Part shown: positions 33,017-41,553 of the stretch, piece after piece
Layout: the number at the start of each line of letters is the position of its first letter
Position numbering within the stretch: position 1 is the first letter of the stretch
NCBI GenBank assembly: GCA_021325635.1
Contig: JAJPGV010000034.1
Span: forward strand, 1 to 60,744
Length of the DNA: 60,744 nucleotides
Direction of reading: 5' to 3'
Source of the DNA: Chloroflexota bacterium
Lineage (GTDB): Bacteria; Chloroflexota; JAJPGV01
Translations under genes and position numbers: made by a program
The notes under the pieces: generated by a model
Databases searched by the model: none
Told to the model about the DNA's origin: nothing
What the model saw: only the letters and a program-made list of their open reading frames with translations

Positions 33017-34045
33017 TCACTTCAGGCTCTCGAGGTAGGCGACCAGCGCATTCACGTCGTCGTCGCTGAGGTGCAGGTTCGGCATGAGAGAGCCGGGTTT
33101 GACGGCCGGCGGATCCTTGAGCCAGCGGGCCATGTCTTCAGGAGTGTTGCTGATGATTCCCGCCGCCAGGATGGTGCGGCTGCCGACGTGCGTCAGATCC
33201 GGACCAACCTTGCCTTGCGATACACCCTCCACGGTGTGGCAGCCGATGCAGGCGCTGCGGGCAAAGACGGCCCGTCCCGCGGCCGCGGCGCTTCCGTCCG
33301 GCGGCTGCGCCGGCTGAGCCTTCTGCGCCTGAACCCATTGGCTGAAGTCAGCCTGCGATTGGACCACCGCGATCATGCGCATGTTGGCGTGGGACGTGCC
33401 GCAGTACTGCGCGCACTGTCCTGGCGTGGTACCGACGTCCCGCGCCGCCCACCACAGCTCGTTGACGTGATTAGGGATGACGTCGCGTTTGCCACCCAGG
33501 CGCGGCAGCCAGAAGCTGTGCTGCACGTCGGCAGATTCGAGGGAGAAGGCTGCGGTCTGGCCGACCGGCAGGTGCAGCTCATTGGCTGTGGTGACGCCCA
33601 GGGTCGGGTATTGGAACTCCCACCACCACTGATGACCGATGACCGTTACCGGCAGGGAATCCTTCGGCGCCGGGGCTTGGGTGTCGAAGATGATGCGCGT
33701 GGTGGGCACGGCGATGCCGATGAGCATGACCGCTGGGATGATGGTCCAGATGACCTCGAGCCGGGTGTTGCCATGCACCTGGGCGGGGGCTCCCGTCTCT
33801 GACGCGTGGGCGCGGTAGCGGAACACGACGAAGATCAGGAAGCCCTCAACCAGGATGAACACACCCACCGCGGCGAAAAAGGTCAGCTTGAGCAGATACT
33901 GAATGTCGTCCCCAAAGGCGGTCTGGGGATCGATGGTGGTTTGGGGGCTCTCCTGCGCACAGGCAGCGAGGAGAAGGATCAGAAGCCCGCCGAGCGCGAC
34001 GAGCACGCGTCGAAATACGGAGGCGCGACTTGGAAGCTTGCTCAT
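33017..34045 (-). CDS. ctaC: Cytochrome c oxidase subunit II with cytochrome c domain (caa3 type)
   Basis: A 342-residue lipoprotein (lipobox LLAAC, Cys29) with two membrane helices (about 50-75 and 96-118). The cupredoxin domain carries GHQWWWEFQYP and the CuA ligands H176, C211, C215, H219 and M222 in CAQYCGTSHANM. A C-terminal cytochrome c follows: heme site CIGCH at 266-270 and Met ligand at 321 in GSLMPNLHLS. This makes the enzyme a caa3 oxidase that accepts electrons without a soluble cytochrome, or from one. It is the first gene of the operon. Confidence 0.95.
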   Translation of the reverse strand: MSKLPSRASVFRRVLVALGGLLILLLAACAQESPQTTIDPQTAFGDDIQYLLKLTFFAAVGVFILVEGFLIFVVFRYRAHASETGAPAQVHGNTRLEVIWTIIPAVMLIGIAVPTTRIIFDTQAPAPKDSLPVTVIGHQWWWEFQYPTLGVTTANELHLPVGQTAAFSLESADVQHSFWLPRLGGKRDVIPNHVNELWWAARDVGTTPGQCAQYCGTSHANMRMIAVVQSQADFSQWVQAQKAQPAQPPDGSAAAAGRAVFARSACIGCHTVEGVSQGKVGPDLTHVGSRTILAAGIISNTPEDMARWLKDPPAVKPGSLMPNLHLSDDDVNALVAYLESLK

Positions 34046-34067
34046 CTACGTCCTATGACAAGATTCA

Positions 34068-34102
34068 GGCCGCGCACACGCGGCCCCCAGCGGGCAATTC
34101 TA
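34068..34102 (-). promoter_or_regulatory. Leader hairpin and possible -10 of the cta operon
   Basis: GGCCGCG (34068-34074) and CGCGGCC (34079-34085) form a perfect 7-pair stem with a 4-base loop, 22 bases before the ctaC ATG. Just upstream on the minus strand lies TAGAAT (34097-34102), a good -10 match, but no convincing -35 is seen. If this is the promoter, the hairpin sits at the start of the mRNA. The remaining intergenic stretch to 34187 holds nothing else I can name. Confidence 0.3.
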
Positions 34103-34187
34103 CGATGAGCGTGGATAGTCCGCATAGGGTGTCGGACCTAATTTGGGCCAATGGCTGCCAGCTGAAGCGCGGATCTCGCCCGGGGCC

Positions 34188-34913
34188 CTAATCGATCCGG
34201 CGCCCGGTCGCCACCAGGGAGATCCCTACCGGCGGAGGGCAGATTCGCTCGACGTGCTTGAGGAGTGGCACGAGGCCCTCGAACAGAGAGACCTGATACG
34301 GCTTCAAGAGAGAGCTTCTGGTCAGGCGGTCCCGAACAACCCAGCTGGCAAGGCCCACGATATTGAAGAAGCGAATGCGTTCTACCTGGTATCCGGCCAT
34401 CCGCAGCTTTTCTTCGAGCTCGTCCTTTTCGTAACGGCGGTAGTGGCCCAACAGCTTGTCCAATCGCGTATAGGCAGCCTGGCGAGCGGGCACCAGCAGC
34501 ACCGCCCGGCCGCCTGGCAGGAGCAGGTCGCGGATGTTTCGTAAAGCGCCGACGTCGTCGGCGATGTGCTCCAGGACGTTGACCGCGACGGCGCTGGCGA
34601 AGCGGCCCTTCAACCGTTCCGGCGCAGCATCCGATAGGTCGTACTGGCTGACTTCCAGACCCGTATGAGCTCGGCCTTCAAACTTGCGCTCGAGATGTCG
34701 AACCAGCTCCGGGTCGCCCTCAGTGACATGGAGCGGATGATGGCTGGCGAGCAGCTCGCTGATGTTGCCTGTGCCGGCCCCAATCTCGATCACTGGCGGC
34801 GCCACCGATTCGAGCATCGTTTCGGCGATCCAGCGGTTGTAGTTCCGAGCGTTCTCCAGCACTTCGAGTGTGGACAGCCCCTCATAGCTCGGTGAGAGAT
34901 CGTCGTCCGTCAG
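34188..34913 (-). CDS. Class I SAM-dependent methyltransferase
   Basis: The Rossmann motif I is VIEIGAGTGNISELLA, motif II HVTEGDPELV (acidic end of strand 2), then FASAVAVNVLEHIADDVGAL and LLPGGRAVLLVP. These give a confident methyltransferase. The conserved N-terminus SYEGLSTLEVLENARNYNRW must be included, yet the nearest ATG, GTG or TTG upstream lies about 120 bases inside the previous gene. I therefore place the start at CTG 34913, which overlaps the upstream TGA as CTGA, like the ATGA overlap next door. This gives 241 residues; a start near 35033 (281 residues) is the alternative. Its operon with two glycosyltransferases suggests a role in envelope glycan or lipid modification. Confidence 0.8.
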   Translation of the reverse strand: MTDDDLSPSYEGLSTLEVLENARNYNRWIAETMLESVAPPVIEIGAGTGNISELLASHHPLHVTEGDPELVRHLERKFEGRAHTGLEVSQYDLSDAAPERLKGRFASAVAVNVLEHIADDVGALRNIRDLLLPGGRAVLLVPARQAAYTRLDKLLGHYRRYEKDELEEKLRMAGYQVERIRFFNIVGLASWVVRDRLTRSSLLKPYQVSLFEGLVPLLKHVERICPPPVGISLVATGRRID

Positions 34914-36760
34914 CTGCCTCGCTGGCCCAGGTCGACCACGTACGTGGTGAAGACGGGATCTTTGCCATTCATCACCGTTTGCTCGGCGCCGCCGGGAAAG
35001 CGCGTCTGAAGCTGGCCGAGCAGACCGGACCACTTGGGAAAGACGACGAAGGCGAGATGATTGGCCTTCGGTACTAACGCGGGCAGCTGGGCAGGTGGGT
35101 CGAGCAGGTCTTCGCCCTTGAGGCCGTGACCGAGGTAGCGAATGGAACCGTGGCCGAAATAGAGGCCGTCGAACAGGTTGTAGACATAAACGTCGCCTGG
35201 CAGCTGCTGGACGAACCGAGCGTACGCCGAAATGGGTGGGTTGGGATTGGATGCGAAATAGACCAGGAAGTAATCGTCGATCGAGCTGACGGTGATGCCT
35301 GCCAGCAGAAGTCCCGTAGCCAGCTGCGGCCAGCGCATGGTTCCAGGCTGACCCAGCGGTGCGCTCTTGCGTAGGAACCAGTCAATGGCCATGCCGCCGA
35401 GGATGAACACCGCCGGCAGCAGGCCCACGATGCGCGCGGTCATGGGAGCGAAGAGGATGACGACGTTGCCGACGATGAGCGTGATCCAGAACCATGCAAA
35501 CAGGCTGAACTTGCCGAAGTCGTCCAACCGGCGGACGGCCAGGAGAAGTCCGCCGACCAGCAGGGCCGCCATCGGAGCAATGAGAATCGGAGCGCCAAAG
35601 GGCGCGTACTCGCTGCTATCCGGACGGGTGAAGAACTGCGCCAGGGCATCCCGGAATTCGACCAGCACAAGAGCCCAAGCGGTCTGAACGTGCACCTGGG
35701 CTTCGGCGTCGGCGACGTGGTTGAAGATCAGGAACGTCCCAAAGCGGTCCGATCCGCTGGCCTGGGGCGTCCTGGCGTAGTACACCAGCACCGGCAGCGT
35801 GACCAGCACGAAGCCGGTGACGGCTACGGCGGCGCCCCGCATCAAGGCTTTCGAAGAGCTGCGCCAGCGCAGCAGCGCGTAGATTCCAATGACGCCGAGC
35901 AGCAGCGGGACCAGGCGGCTGGAGAAATAGAAGTACTGCGCCAACCCAGCGGCGATGCCGCTAATGGCGAAGGAGATCGCTGTGGAGCTGTCCCAGAAGC
36001 TCTCCTCCCGTGCCCCGACTCGAACGCGGGCCAGGCGCACCCCTCGTGCCAGGGCGCCGATGGCGATGGCTCCAAGAACCACGACCTCTTCCGTGTGGAA
36101 CGACATCCTGCTCGCTTGGAGGTCGATTGGCGCCGCCGCAGCCAGCGCAGCGGCAAACAGCCCGGTCCGGGAATTGACGAGCTCCCGACCCACGAAGTAG
36201 ATGACGATGAGGCCCAGCGTGCCCCACAGCGCGGGCACGATCCTCAGCGCGAATATCGTTGCGCCGAACGCCTTGATGGCCAGCGCTTCGAAGTACATGT
36301 GGAAGGTGGGTTGCGACAGCCAGCCCGTCCCGAAGAACGGCGGTGCGTCCGGCAGCCCTTGGGCGATGGACAGGGCGTTCAAGCCGAGCTCGGCTTCATC
36401 TCCGTGGAAAAGCGATGGGACGGATTCGAGGCGGACCAATCTCAAGATGAGGCCAAACAGGACGATGAGACACAGCTGGACGTCGGCGCGCCGCCAGGCT
36501 GTGCGCCAGGACCAGGTGGCTGAAGGGATGGTAAGCCCGCTCATGACAACTGCTGTGCTGGGGCTGGCCACGACGAGGAAGAGCACCATGCAGATCAGCC
36601 AGCCGCCAATGGTAGCCAGGTTGTAGGGGGCGTTGTTTCCGAAGGCCGAACAGGCAAGGTCGAACAGCAGCAGACACCCGATGAGCAGCGGACGGCGTTT
36701 GGGCTGTACGTCCTCCATCGGGCTGTCCGCGGTCGACAGACGTGAATCGGCTAAGCTCAT
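34910..36760 (-). CDS. PMT/ArnT-type membrane glycosyltransferase (copy 1)
   Basis: A 616-residue protein with about 12 helices and the GT39/GT83 signature FHGDEAELGLNALS in the first external loop (Asp121-Glu122, the catalytic-type acidic pair). Such enzymes move a sugar from a polyprenyl-phosphate donor to proteins or lipids on the outer face of the membrane. The soluble C-terminus (about 510-616) has VYVYNLFDGLYFGHGSIRYL. It is a paralogue of the next gene upstream: both share APPFFGTG, FALR and ITLI(V/A)GNV segments and a similar end. Its ATG overlaps the stop of that gene as ATGA. Confidence 0.82.
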   Translation of the reverse strand: MSLADSRLSTADSPMEDVQPKRRPLLIGCLLLFDLACSAFGNNAPYNLATIGGWLICMVLFLVVASPSTAVVMSGLTIPSATWSWRTAWRRADVQLCLIVLFGLILRLVRLESVPSLFHGDEAELGLNALSIAQGLPDAPPFFGTGWLSQPTFHMYFEALAIKAFGATIFALRIVPALWGTLGLIVIYFVGRELVNSRTGLFAAALAAAAPIDLQASRMSFHTEEVVVLGAIAIGALARGVRLARVRVGAREESFWDSSTAISFAISGIAAGLAQYFYFSSRLVPLLLGVIGIYALLRWRSSSKALMRGAAVAVTGFVLVTLPVLVYYARTPQASGSDRFGTFLIFNHVADAEAQVHVQTAWALVLVEFRDALAQFFTRPDSSEYAPFGAPILIAPMAALLVGGLLLAVRRLDDFGKFSLFAWFWITLIVGNVVILFAPMTARIVGLLPAVFILGGMAIDWFLRKSAPLGQPGTMRWPQLATGLLLAGITVSSIDDYFLVYFASNPNPPISAYARFVQQLPGDVYVYNLFDGLYFGHGSIRYLGHGLKGEDLLDPPAQLPALVPKANHLAFVVFPKWSGLLGQLQTRFPGGAEQTVMNGKDPVFTTYVVDLGQRGS

Positions 36761-38604
36761 CTGCCGCCAGCGCCGGACACAACGTACGTTTGGAACATGA
36801 TCTTCCCGTCGAAGTCGAGGAAGTCGTGCTCCGATCCACCTGGGAAGCGCTGCATGATGGCCGGCAGCTGATCCTGCCAGCGGGGGAAGACGATGAACGC
36901 CAGACGGTCGCTTTTGGGGACGATCTTAGGGACGTTGGTTGGCGGATCGGGTACGTCTTCTCCCTTGATGCGGTAGGCCAGGTAGCGCGTTGGGCCATAG
37001 CCGAAGAACAGCCCATCGGCCAGGTCGTACACGTAGGTGTCATTGGGCAGCTGGGCGACGAATCGGGCAACCGCCGTCGGCGGCGGATTGGGCGTGGTGC
37101 GGAAGTAGACGCCGAAATACTCATGGATGGACGTAGCAGTGATGGCTGTGAGCAGGAAGGCGCAGATGAGGTCGGCCGCCCTTACGGACAGCCGGTAGTG
37201 CTGGGCCTGGCGTAGGAACCAATCGAGGCCCATGCCCGCGAGAACGTACACGGCTGGCAGCAAGCCGACGATTCGCGGCGTATAGGGCGCGTAGCTGAAC
37301 AGCACGTTGCCGGCGATGAGCGTGATCCAGAACCAGGCGAATAGGGTGAAGCTGCCGCTGCGCAGCAGGCGCACGGTGACCAGGATCATGCCCCCCACGA
37401 ACAGCGCGGCCACCGGGGCGATGAGAATTGGCGCCTGGAATGGGAAGAACGAGCTGGCGTCGGGCCTGGTGAAGAACTGGGCCAGGCTCTGTTGGAGCTG
37501 GATCCAGAGGACCTGTGCTGGGCTCGATGCGTGCAGCTCCTTCTCCGCGATGTCCATGTGCTGCAGGATCAGGTACTGACTCGTCCGGTCGTTGCCGTTC
37601 GCGGCCGGAAAACGGATGAAAAAGCCGATTAACGGCAGCGCGACGACGAGCGCGCCCGCTGCTGACAACAGGGCGCCTTGCAGCAGAAGATCCCGGCGTT
37701 GTGGGTAGCGCAGGAGTGCGAACAGTCCAACGACGATGAGAACGACTGGCAGGATGCGCGACCCGTAATAGAAGTACAGGCTGAAACCGGCGAAGATGCC
37801 TGCCAGCCCAAAGCTCAGCGCGGTCGTCGTGGACCAGAAGCGCTCGTTCGTTTCGGTGCTTCCCGCTGCCGTCAGGCGGCGGACGCCACGCTGCAGGCAG
37901 TAGATGGCCAGGGCGCACAGCACCGCCGTTTCCACGTTATTCAGGGACAACCTGGACAGGTGCAGGTCGACTGGTGCCGACGCGGCGATTCCAGCCGCCA
38001 GCAGGCCCGCTCGAGTACCGGCAATCTCGCGGGCCACCAGGAACGTGGCTGCGACGCCAAGCACTCCCCACATGGCAGTGACGAAGCGCAGTGCGAAGAG
38101 CGTCACCCCGAACACTTTGATGGAAAGCGCCTCCATGTAGTAGTGCATGCTGGGGTGGCTGAAGAAGCTGCCGGTGCCGAAAAATGGCGGGGCGCTGCTG
38201 TTGTTCTGGGCTATCGCCAAGGCATTCACGCCCATCTCGCCCTCGTCGCCATGGAACAGTGGTGGGACATTTTCCAGCTGAATGAGCCGAAGGAGGAGCG
38301 CGACCGCCAGGACGGCCATCAGTATCCAGAAAGGCGGCCTGGTCAACCACTGCCTCAGGGGAAAGGCGAGTGCGGCCCAGTCGATCTTTCCCCCCACCCA
38401 GATCGCCTCGTAGCTGATGGCGATCAGGAAGGTGCAGATGCAGAGTGCCCAGGCCATGAACGAGCCGATCTCGAACGGCTTGCTGGGGGTGACGATCGAG
38501 TAGCTGGCGGTGAAGACCAGCAGGCCGGCGATGAGCGCGGGTCGCATGCGCGCTCGGGCCTCTGATCCGGACCGTTCGGCCTGCAAAGTTAGCTCAGCGC
38601 TCAC
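36757..38604 (-). CDS. PMT/ArnT-type membrane glycosyltransferase (copy 2)
   Basis: A 615-residue paralogue of the gene at 34910-36760, almost equal in length. The loop motif is FHGDEGEMGVNALA (acidic residues 120-122), followed by SAPPFFGTGSFFSHPSMHYY. About 12 helices and a C-terminal soluble part (VYDLADGLFFGYGPTRYL) parallel the other copy. It starts at GTG 38604. The two adjacent copies point to a tandem duplication followed by clear divergence. Substrate and donor are unknown. It is first in a three-gene operon with copy 1 and the methyltransferase. Confidence 0.82.
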   Translation of the reverse strand: MSAELTLQAERSGSEARARMRPALIAGLLVFTASYSIVTPSKPFEIGSFMAWALCICTFLIAISYEAIWVGGKIDWAALAFPLRQWLTRPPFWILMAVLAVALLLRLIQLENVPPLFHGDEGEMGVNALAIAQNNSSAPPFFGTGSFFSHPSMHYYMEALSIKVFGVTLFALRFVTAMWGVLGVAATFLVAREIAGTRAGLLAAGIAASAPVDLHLSRLSLNNVETAVLCALAIYCLQRGVRRLTAAGSTETNERFWSTTTALSFGLAGIFAGFSLYFYYGSRILPVVLIVVGLFALLRYPQRRDLLLQGALLSAAGALVVALPLIGFFIRFPAANGNDRTSQYLILQHMDIAEKELHASSPAQVLWIQLQQSLAQFFTRPDASSFFPFQAPILIAPVAALFVGGMILVTVRLLRSGSFTLFAWFWITLIAGNVLFSYAPYTPRIVGLLPAVYVLAGMGLDWFLRQAQHYRLSVRAADLICAFLLTAITATSIHEYFGVYFRTTPNPPPTAVARFVAQLPNDTYVYDLADGLFFGYGPTRYLAYRIKGEDVPDPPTNVPKIVPKSDRLAFIVFPRWQDQLPAIMQRFPGGSEHDFLDFDGKIMFQTYVVSGAGGR

Positions 38605-38740
38605 GTGGCTGCCGCGGCGCCGTGGCCGATGGCGCTGGCCTCAGCGGTCGATACCCTCCACACGCTTGGTTAGTCTAGTGCCAGGCGCATTCCCCGGCCG
38701 CGGACTAGGAGATTCGGTGCGCGCCCGCGGTCGGTCGAGC

Positions 38741-40171
38741 TTACGTCGCCGGGTGGCTGTTGCGCCATTCCCCGGTGTTGAGCACGTCCCGGTGACCCTG
38801 AGCTCTGGCCTCTACCTCGGCAGCCCACTGGCCGAACTCAGCTGTGGTGACGTACGGCTGTCGGAGCTCGCGAGTGGCCGGGTTGGCCTGCCATTCCAGG
38901 TAATGCCGGACGTCGGCGACCCCTGTGTAGAGACCGATGGCCCAGAGCCCCAGGGTTCCGGCGCGCGCGACCTGGACCGGCCGTTGGTCGAGCCACTGGG
39001 CCACCCGCTCCGTGCCCAGAGCGGCAAACAGCAGCAGCACGGGCATCCAGGCGACACCTCGAGCTCCGTCGGGCGTGTTGCGGGTCAGGACCTCGGTCGT
39101 GCCCCAGCCGACGAGCAGCACGATCCACCACACCGTTGCGTCGATCTCCCGCCGTTTCCGGTAGGCGCGCCGCAGGCTGATGACCATGCCGAACAGGACG
39201 GCGAGACCTACGAGACGGGGTAAGAGCGGCTCCCCCACTGGTGTGTAACGCGGATTGTTGTTCACGCCGGAGTCCCACACAGCCACTGCGTTCTTGACGA
39301 CTTGCGCGGACAGCGTGCCCAGGGGATCGGCCTTGAACTCGGGGCTGCTCACTATGAGCACCGAGCCGGCGCGAGAATTGAAGCCCTCCCAGTGCCGCGC
39401 GATGTAGACGCCTTCGGGTGCGAACAGCAGCGCCGCAACGCCAATGAGCACGGCGTAGCCGGCACACAATCGCAGCCGCTGGTCGCTGCCGCGCACGCGC
39501 CAGAGCAGCAGTGGTCCGCAGGCTAGGAGAGCGAACAGCACGGCGCGACCGGCAAAGTAGCCGTAGAGACCGAACGCGCAGGCGGCACCGGTAGCGGCAA
39601 AGAGAAGCGCAGGAAGGCGCTGCCGCCGCTGCAGCTCATCGATCGCCCTCAAAAAGAGCAATGTGGCGGCCAGGAGCCAGAAGCTGACCTGGACGTTGTT
39701 CCATGCGCTTCGAGAGAAGTTCAAGAACCACAAGTTGGTGGCCAGCAGCAGCGTGGCCAGCAGCGCTACCCATGGACGCGCCTGGCGTCTTGCCAGGAGG
39801 TAGAAGGGGATGAATGCCGCGACGCTGAACAACACGCTCGTCAGTCGCGCTGCCGCGATGCTCACGCCTGCCACCCGTATGACAGCTGCCATCTGGTAAA
39901 TGCTCAGCGCTGGCTCCGGAGTCCAATCGAATCCGAACAGCCCGTTTTCCCGAGGGGCGCCATTGAGGATCCGAAGGGCATCCTGGGTGAAATCAGCCTC
40001 GTCGGGATTCAGGGTGTCAGGAAACGTTCCAAGGTGCACGAGACGAACAGCCAGCCCCAGCGCGACAATGGCGCCGAGCGCAGCGTACGCGCGCCAGCAC
40101 GGCCAACGCAGCGTCAGGCGAGCAAGGAGCGCTTCATATCGCGCGAACGGGTGTCGCTCGACGGTCCTCAC
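38741..40171 (-). CDS. PMT-type membrane glycosyltransferase (third copy)
   Basis: A 476-residue member of the same superfamily, more distant than the tandem pair. The loop motif is LNPDEADFTQDAL (Asp57-Glu58), followed by several hydrophobic helices up to about residue 440, including FYLLARRQARPWVALLATLL and LLFRAIDELQRR-like arginine-bounded turns. It lacks the long soluble C-terminus of the tandem pair and ends in a short external tail. It is separated from them by 136 bases and diverges from the NHL-repeat gene across about 200 bases. Confidence 0.78.
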   Translation of the reverse strand: MRTVERHPFARYEALLARLTLRWPCWRAYAALGAIVALGLAVRLVHLGTFPDTLNPDEADFTQDALRILNGAPRENGLFGFDWTPEPALSIYQMAAVIRVAGVSIAAARLTSVLFSVAAFIPFYLLARRQARPWVALLATLLLATNLWFLNFSRSAWNNVQVSFWLLAATLLFLRAIDELQRRQRLPALLFAATGAACAFGLYGYFAGRAVLFALLACGPLLLWRVRGSDQRLRLCAGYAVLIGVAALLFAPEGVYIARHWEGFNSRAGSVLIVSSPEFKADPLGTLSAQVVKNAVAVWDSGVNNNPRYTPVGEPLLPRLVGLAVLFGMVISLRRAYRKRREIDATVWWIVLLVGWGTTEVLTRNTPDGARGVAWMPVLLLFAALGTERVAQWLDQRPVQVARAGTLGLWAIGLYTGVADVRHYLEWQANPATRELRQPYVTTAEFGQWAAEVEARAQGHRDVLNTGEWRNSHPAT

Positions 40172-40229
40172 GCGACCATCGCCGCGAACCCGGCGGCCGA
40201 GGCCGACGAGCCATCAGTCACTCTACCTG

Positions 40230-40315
40230 CAACGACCATCGTTGTTCGAAGCGTACTGCCTGCGGCGCTGCGCACGCTTGTTTTGCCCCTTCATTCCCAG
40301 AGGCCTGGCTGGGAA
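40230..40315. promoter_or_regulatory. Divergent control region with two inverted repeats
   Basis: Between the divergent glycosyltransferase (start 40171) and NHL gene (start 40371) there are two perfect inverted repeats: CAACGA/TCGTTG (40230-40244, 3-base spacer) and TTCCCAG/CTGGGAA (40294-40315, 8-base spacer). The first has the size of a typical operator. I see no gene in this 199-base gap. Confidence 0.35.
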
Positions 40316-40370
40316 ATGCCGAGGCTTGCTCCAGCGCTCGTCCGGGCGAGACGACAGGTAGTATTGCCGC

Positions 40371-41543
40371 GTGGGTGTCCTCCTCACAGGCGTCGTGGCG
40401 TTGCCCTTGACGGTGCTGGCGTATTTCGCCTTCAACCGCTTGCTGCCGGCGCTGCTCATCGAGGGCGATGAGGCCCCAGCGCCGTTGGCCACACGGCGCC
40501 GCCGAAGCAGCCGCCTGGCCCGCATGACCTCGTTGGTCTGGCTCTGGCTGCAGACTCGATTGGGCCTTGGCTCGTGGGTTGGGATTGCCGTTCTCCTCGG
40601 CGGCCTTGCCCTGTTTGCCAGTCGCGGCGGGCTTGCTCAAAGAACGAGCGCGCCGGATCGGCCGGGGCAGCCGGCACCCGCGGCAGCCGCGCCGGCCGTG
40701 GTGCAGCTTCCGGAGCCGCAGCCGCTGGCGGTGCTGCGCCGAATTGGCCAAGGGTCCGACTTGGCGCAGCTGAGCGACCCCCGCGACCTCGTGGCCGATT
40801 CGTCCGGCGGCGTGTATGTGGCCGATGCGGGGAACCATCGGGTGATCAAGTTCAACGCGGACGGCTCGGTGGGAGCCCAGATGACCGACACTGCGGCCGG
40901 CAAGCTGGTCGAACCTGCCAGCCTGGCGATCCTGAGTAACGGCATCGTGGTTGCCGATGGTGAGACCGGCCAGCTCGCCAAGTTCGATCTGCAGGGCAGG
41001 TCGGTGGCTGATTTCGCGCCCAAGGTCGCGCTCTATCACCCGAGGGGCCTGCTGGCCGACCCGTCGGGGGCGGTATATGTGATTGACACAGGCGGCAACC
41101 GCTTGGTGAGGATCGGTCCCGACGGCAACGTCGATGGAGACTTCGGCGCGGCGGCAAAGCTGGATCAGCCCACCGGCGCCGCGCTCGACGACCAGCGCAA
41201 CCTACTGGTCATCCAACCCGATGCGAAGCGCCTGGATAGGCTGCATCCTGATGGCACACCGGATCTGCGATGGTCTGTGCCCTCCACGGGTACGGTGCGT
41301 CCTCCGCACCTGTTGTGGCTGCCGGGCCACGGCTTGCTGATGACGCTGCCGAACCTGGGGCTGCTGGCCCTCTACGGTCCGGATGGCCTTCCCAAGGCAA
41401 CCTGGACCGTAACCGACCAGGCAGAGCCGCTGCAGGGGCCGCTCGGGCTGGTGCTTTCGCCCAACAAGCAGTCGCTTTTCGTGCTGTGGAATGGCAGCAA
41501 CCAGGTGACGGAGGTTGATCTGCCGGCCGAGCTCAAGGGTTGA
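40371..41543 (+). CDS. Membrane-anchored NHL-repeat beta-propeller protein
   Basis: A 390-residue protein with two N-terminal hydrophobic helices (about 3-29 and 66-86), then an Ala/Pro-rich linker and a beta propeller. NHL repeats are visible as LSDPRDLVADSSGGVYVADA, YHPRGLLADPSGAVYVIDTG and LDQPTGAALDDQRNLLVIQ, each followed by an NHRVIKF-like or NRLVRIG strand. In several Chloroflexota such propellers neighbour or are fused to PMT/DUF2298 glycosyltransferases, so it may be an extracellular binding partner of the neighbouring enzymes. The start is GTG at 40371. Confidence 0.78.
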   Translation: MGVLLTGVVALPLTVLAYFAFNRLLPALLIEGDEAPAPLATRRRRSSRLARMTSLVWLWLQTRLGLGSWVGIAVLLGGLALFASRGGLAQRTSAPDRPGQPAPAAAAPAVVQLPEPQPLAVLRRIGQGSDLAQLSDPRDLVADSSGGVYVADAGNHRVIKFNADGSVGAQMTDTAAGKLVEPASLAILSNGIVVADGETGQLAKFDLQGRSVADFAPKVALYHPRGLLADPSGAVYVIDTGGNRLVRIGPDGNVDGDFGAAAKLDQPTGAALDDQRNLLVIQPDAKRLDRLHPDGTPDLRWSVPSTGTVRPPHLLWLPGHGLLMTLPNLGLLALYGPDGLPKATWTVTDQAEPLQGPLGLVLSPNKQSLFVLWNGSNQVTEVDLPAELKG

Positions 41544-41553
41544 GCAGCAACCG

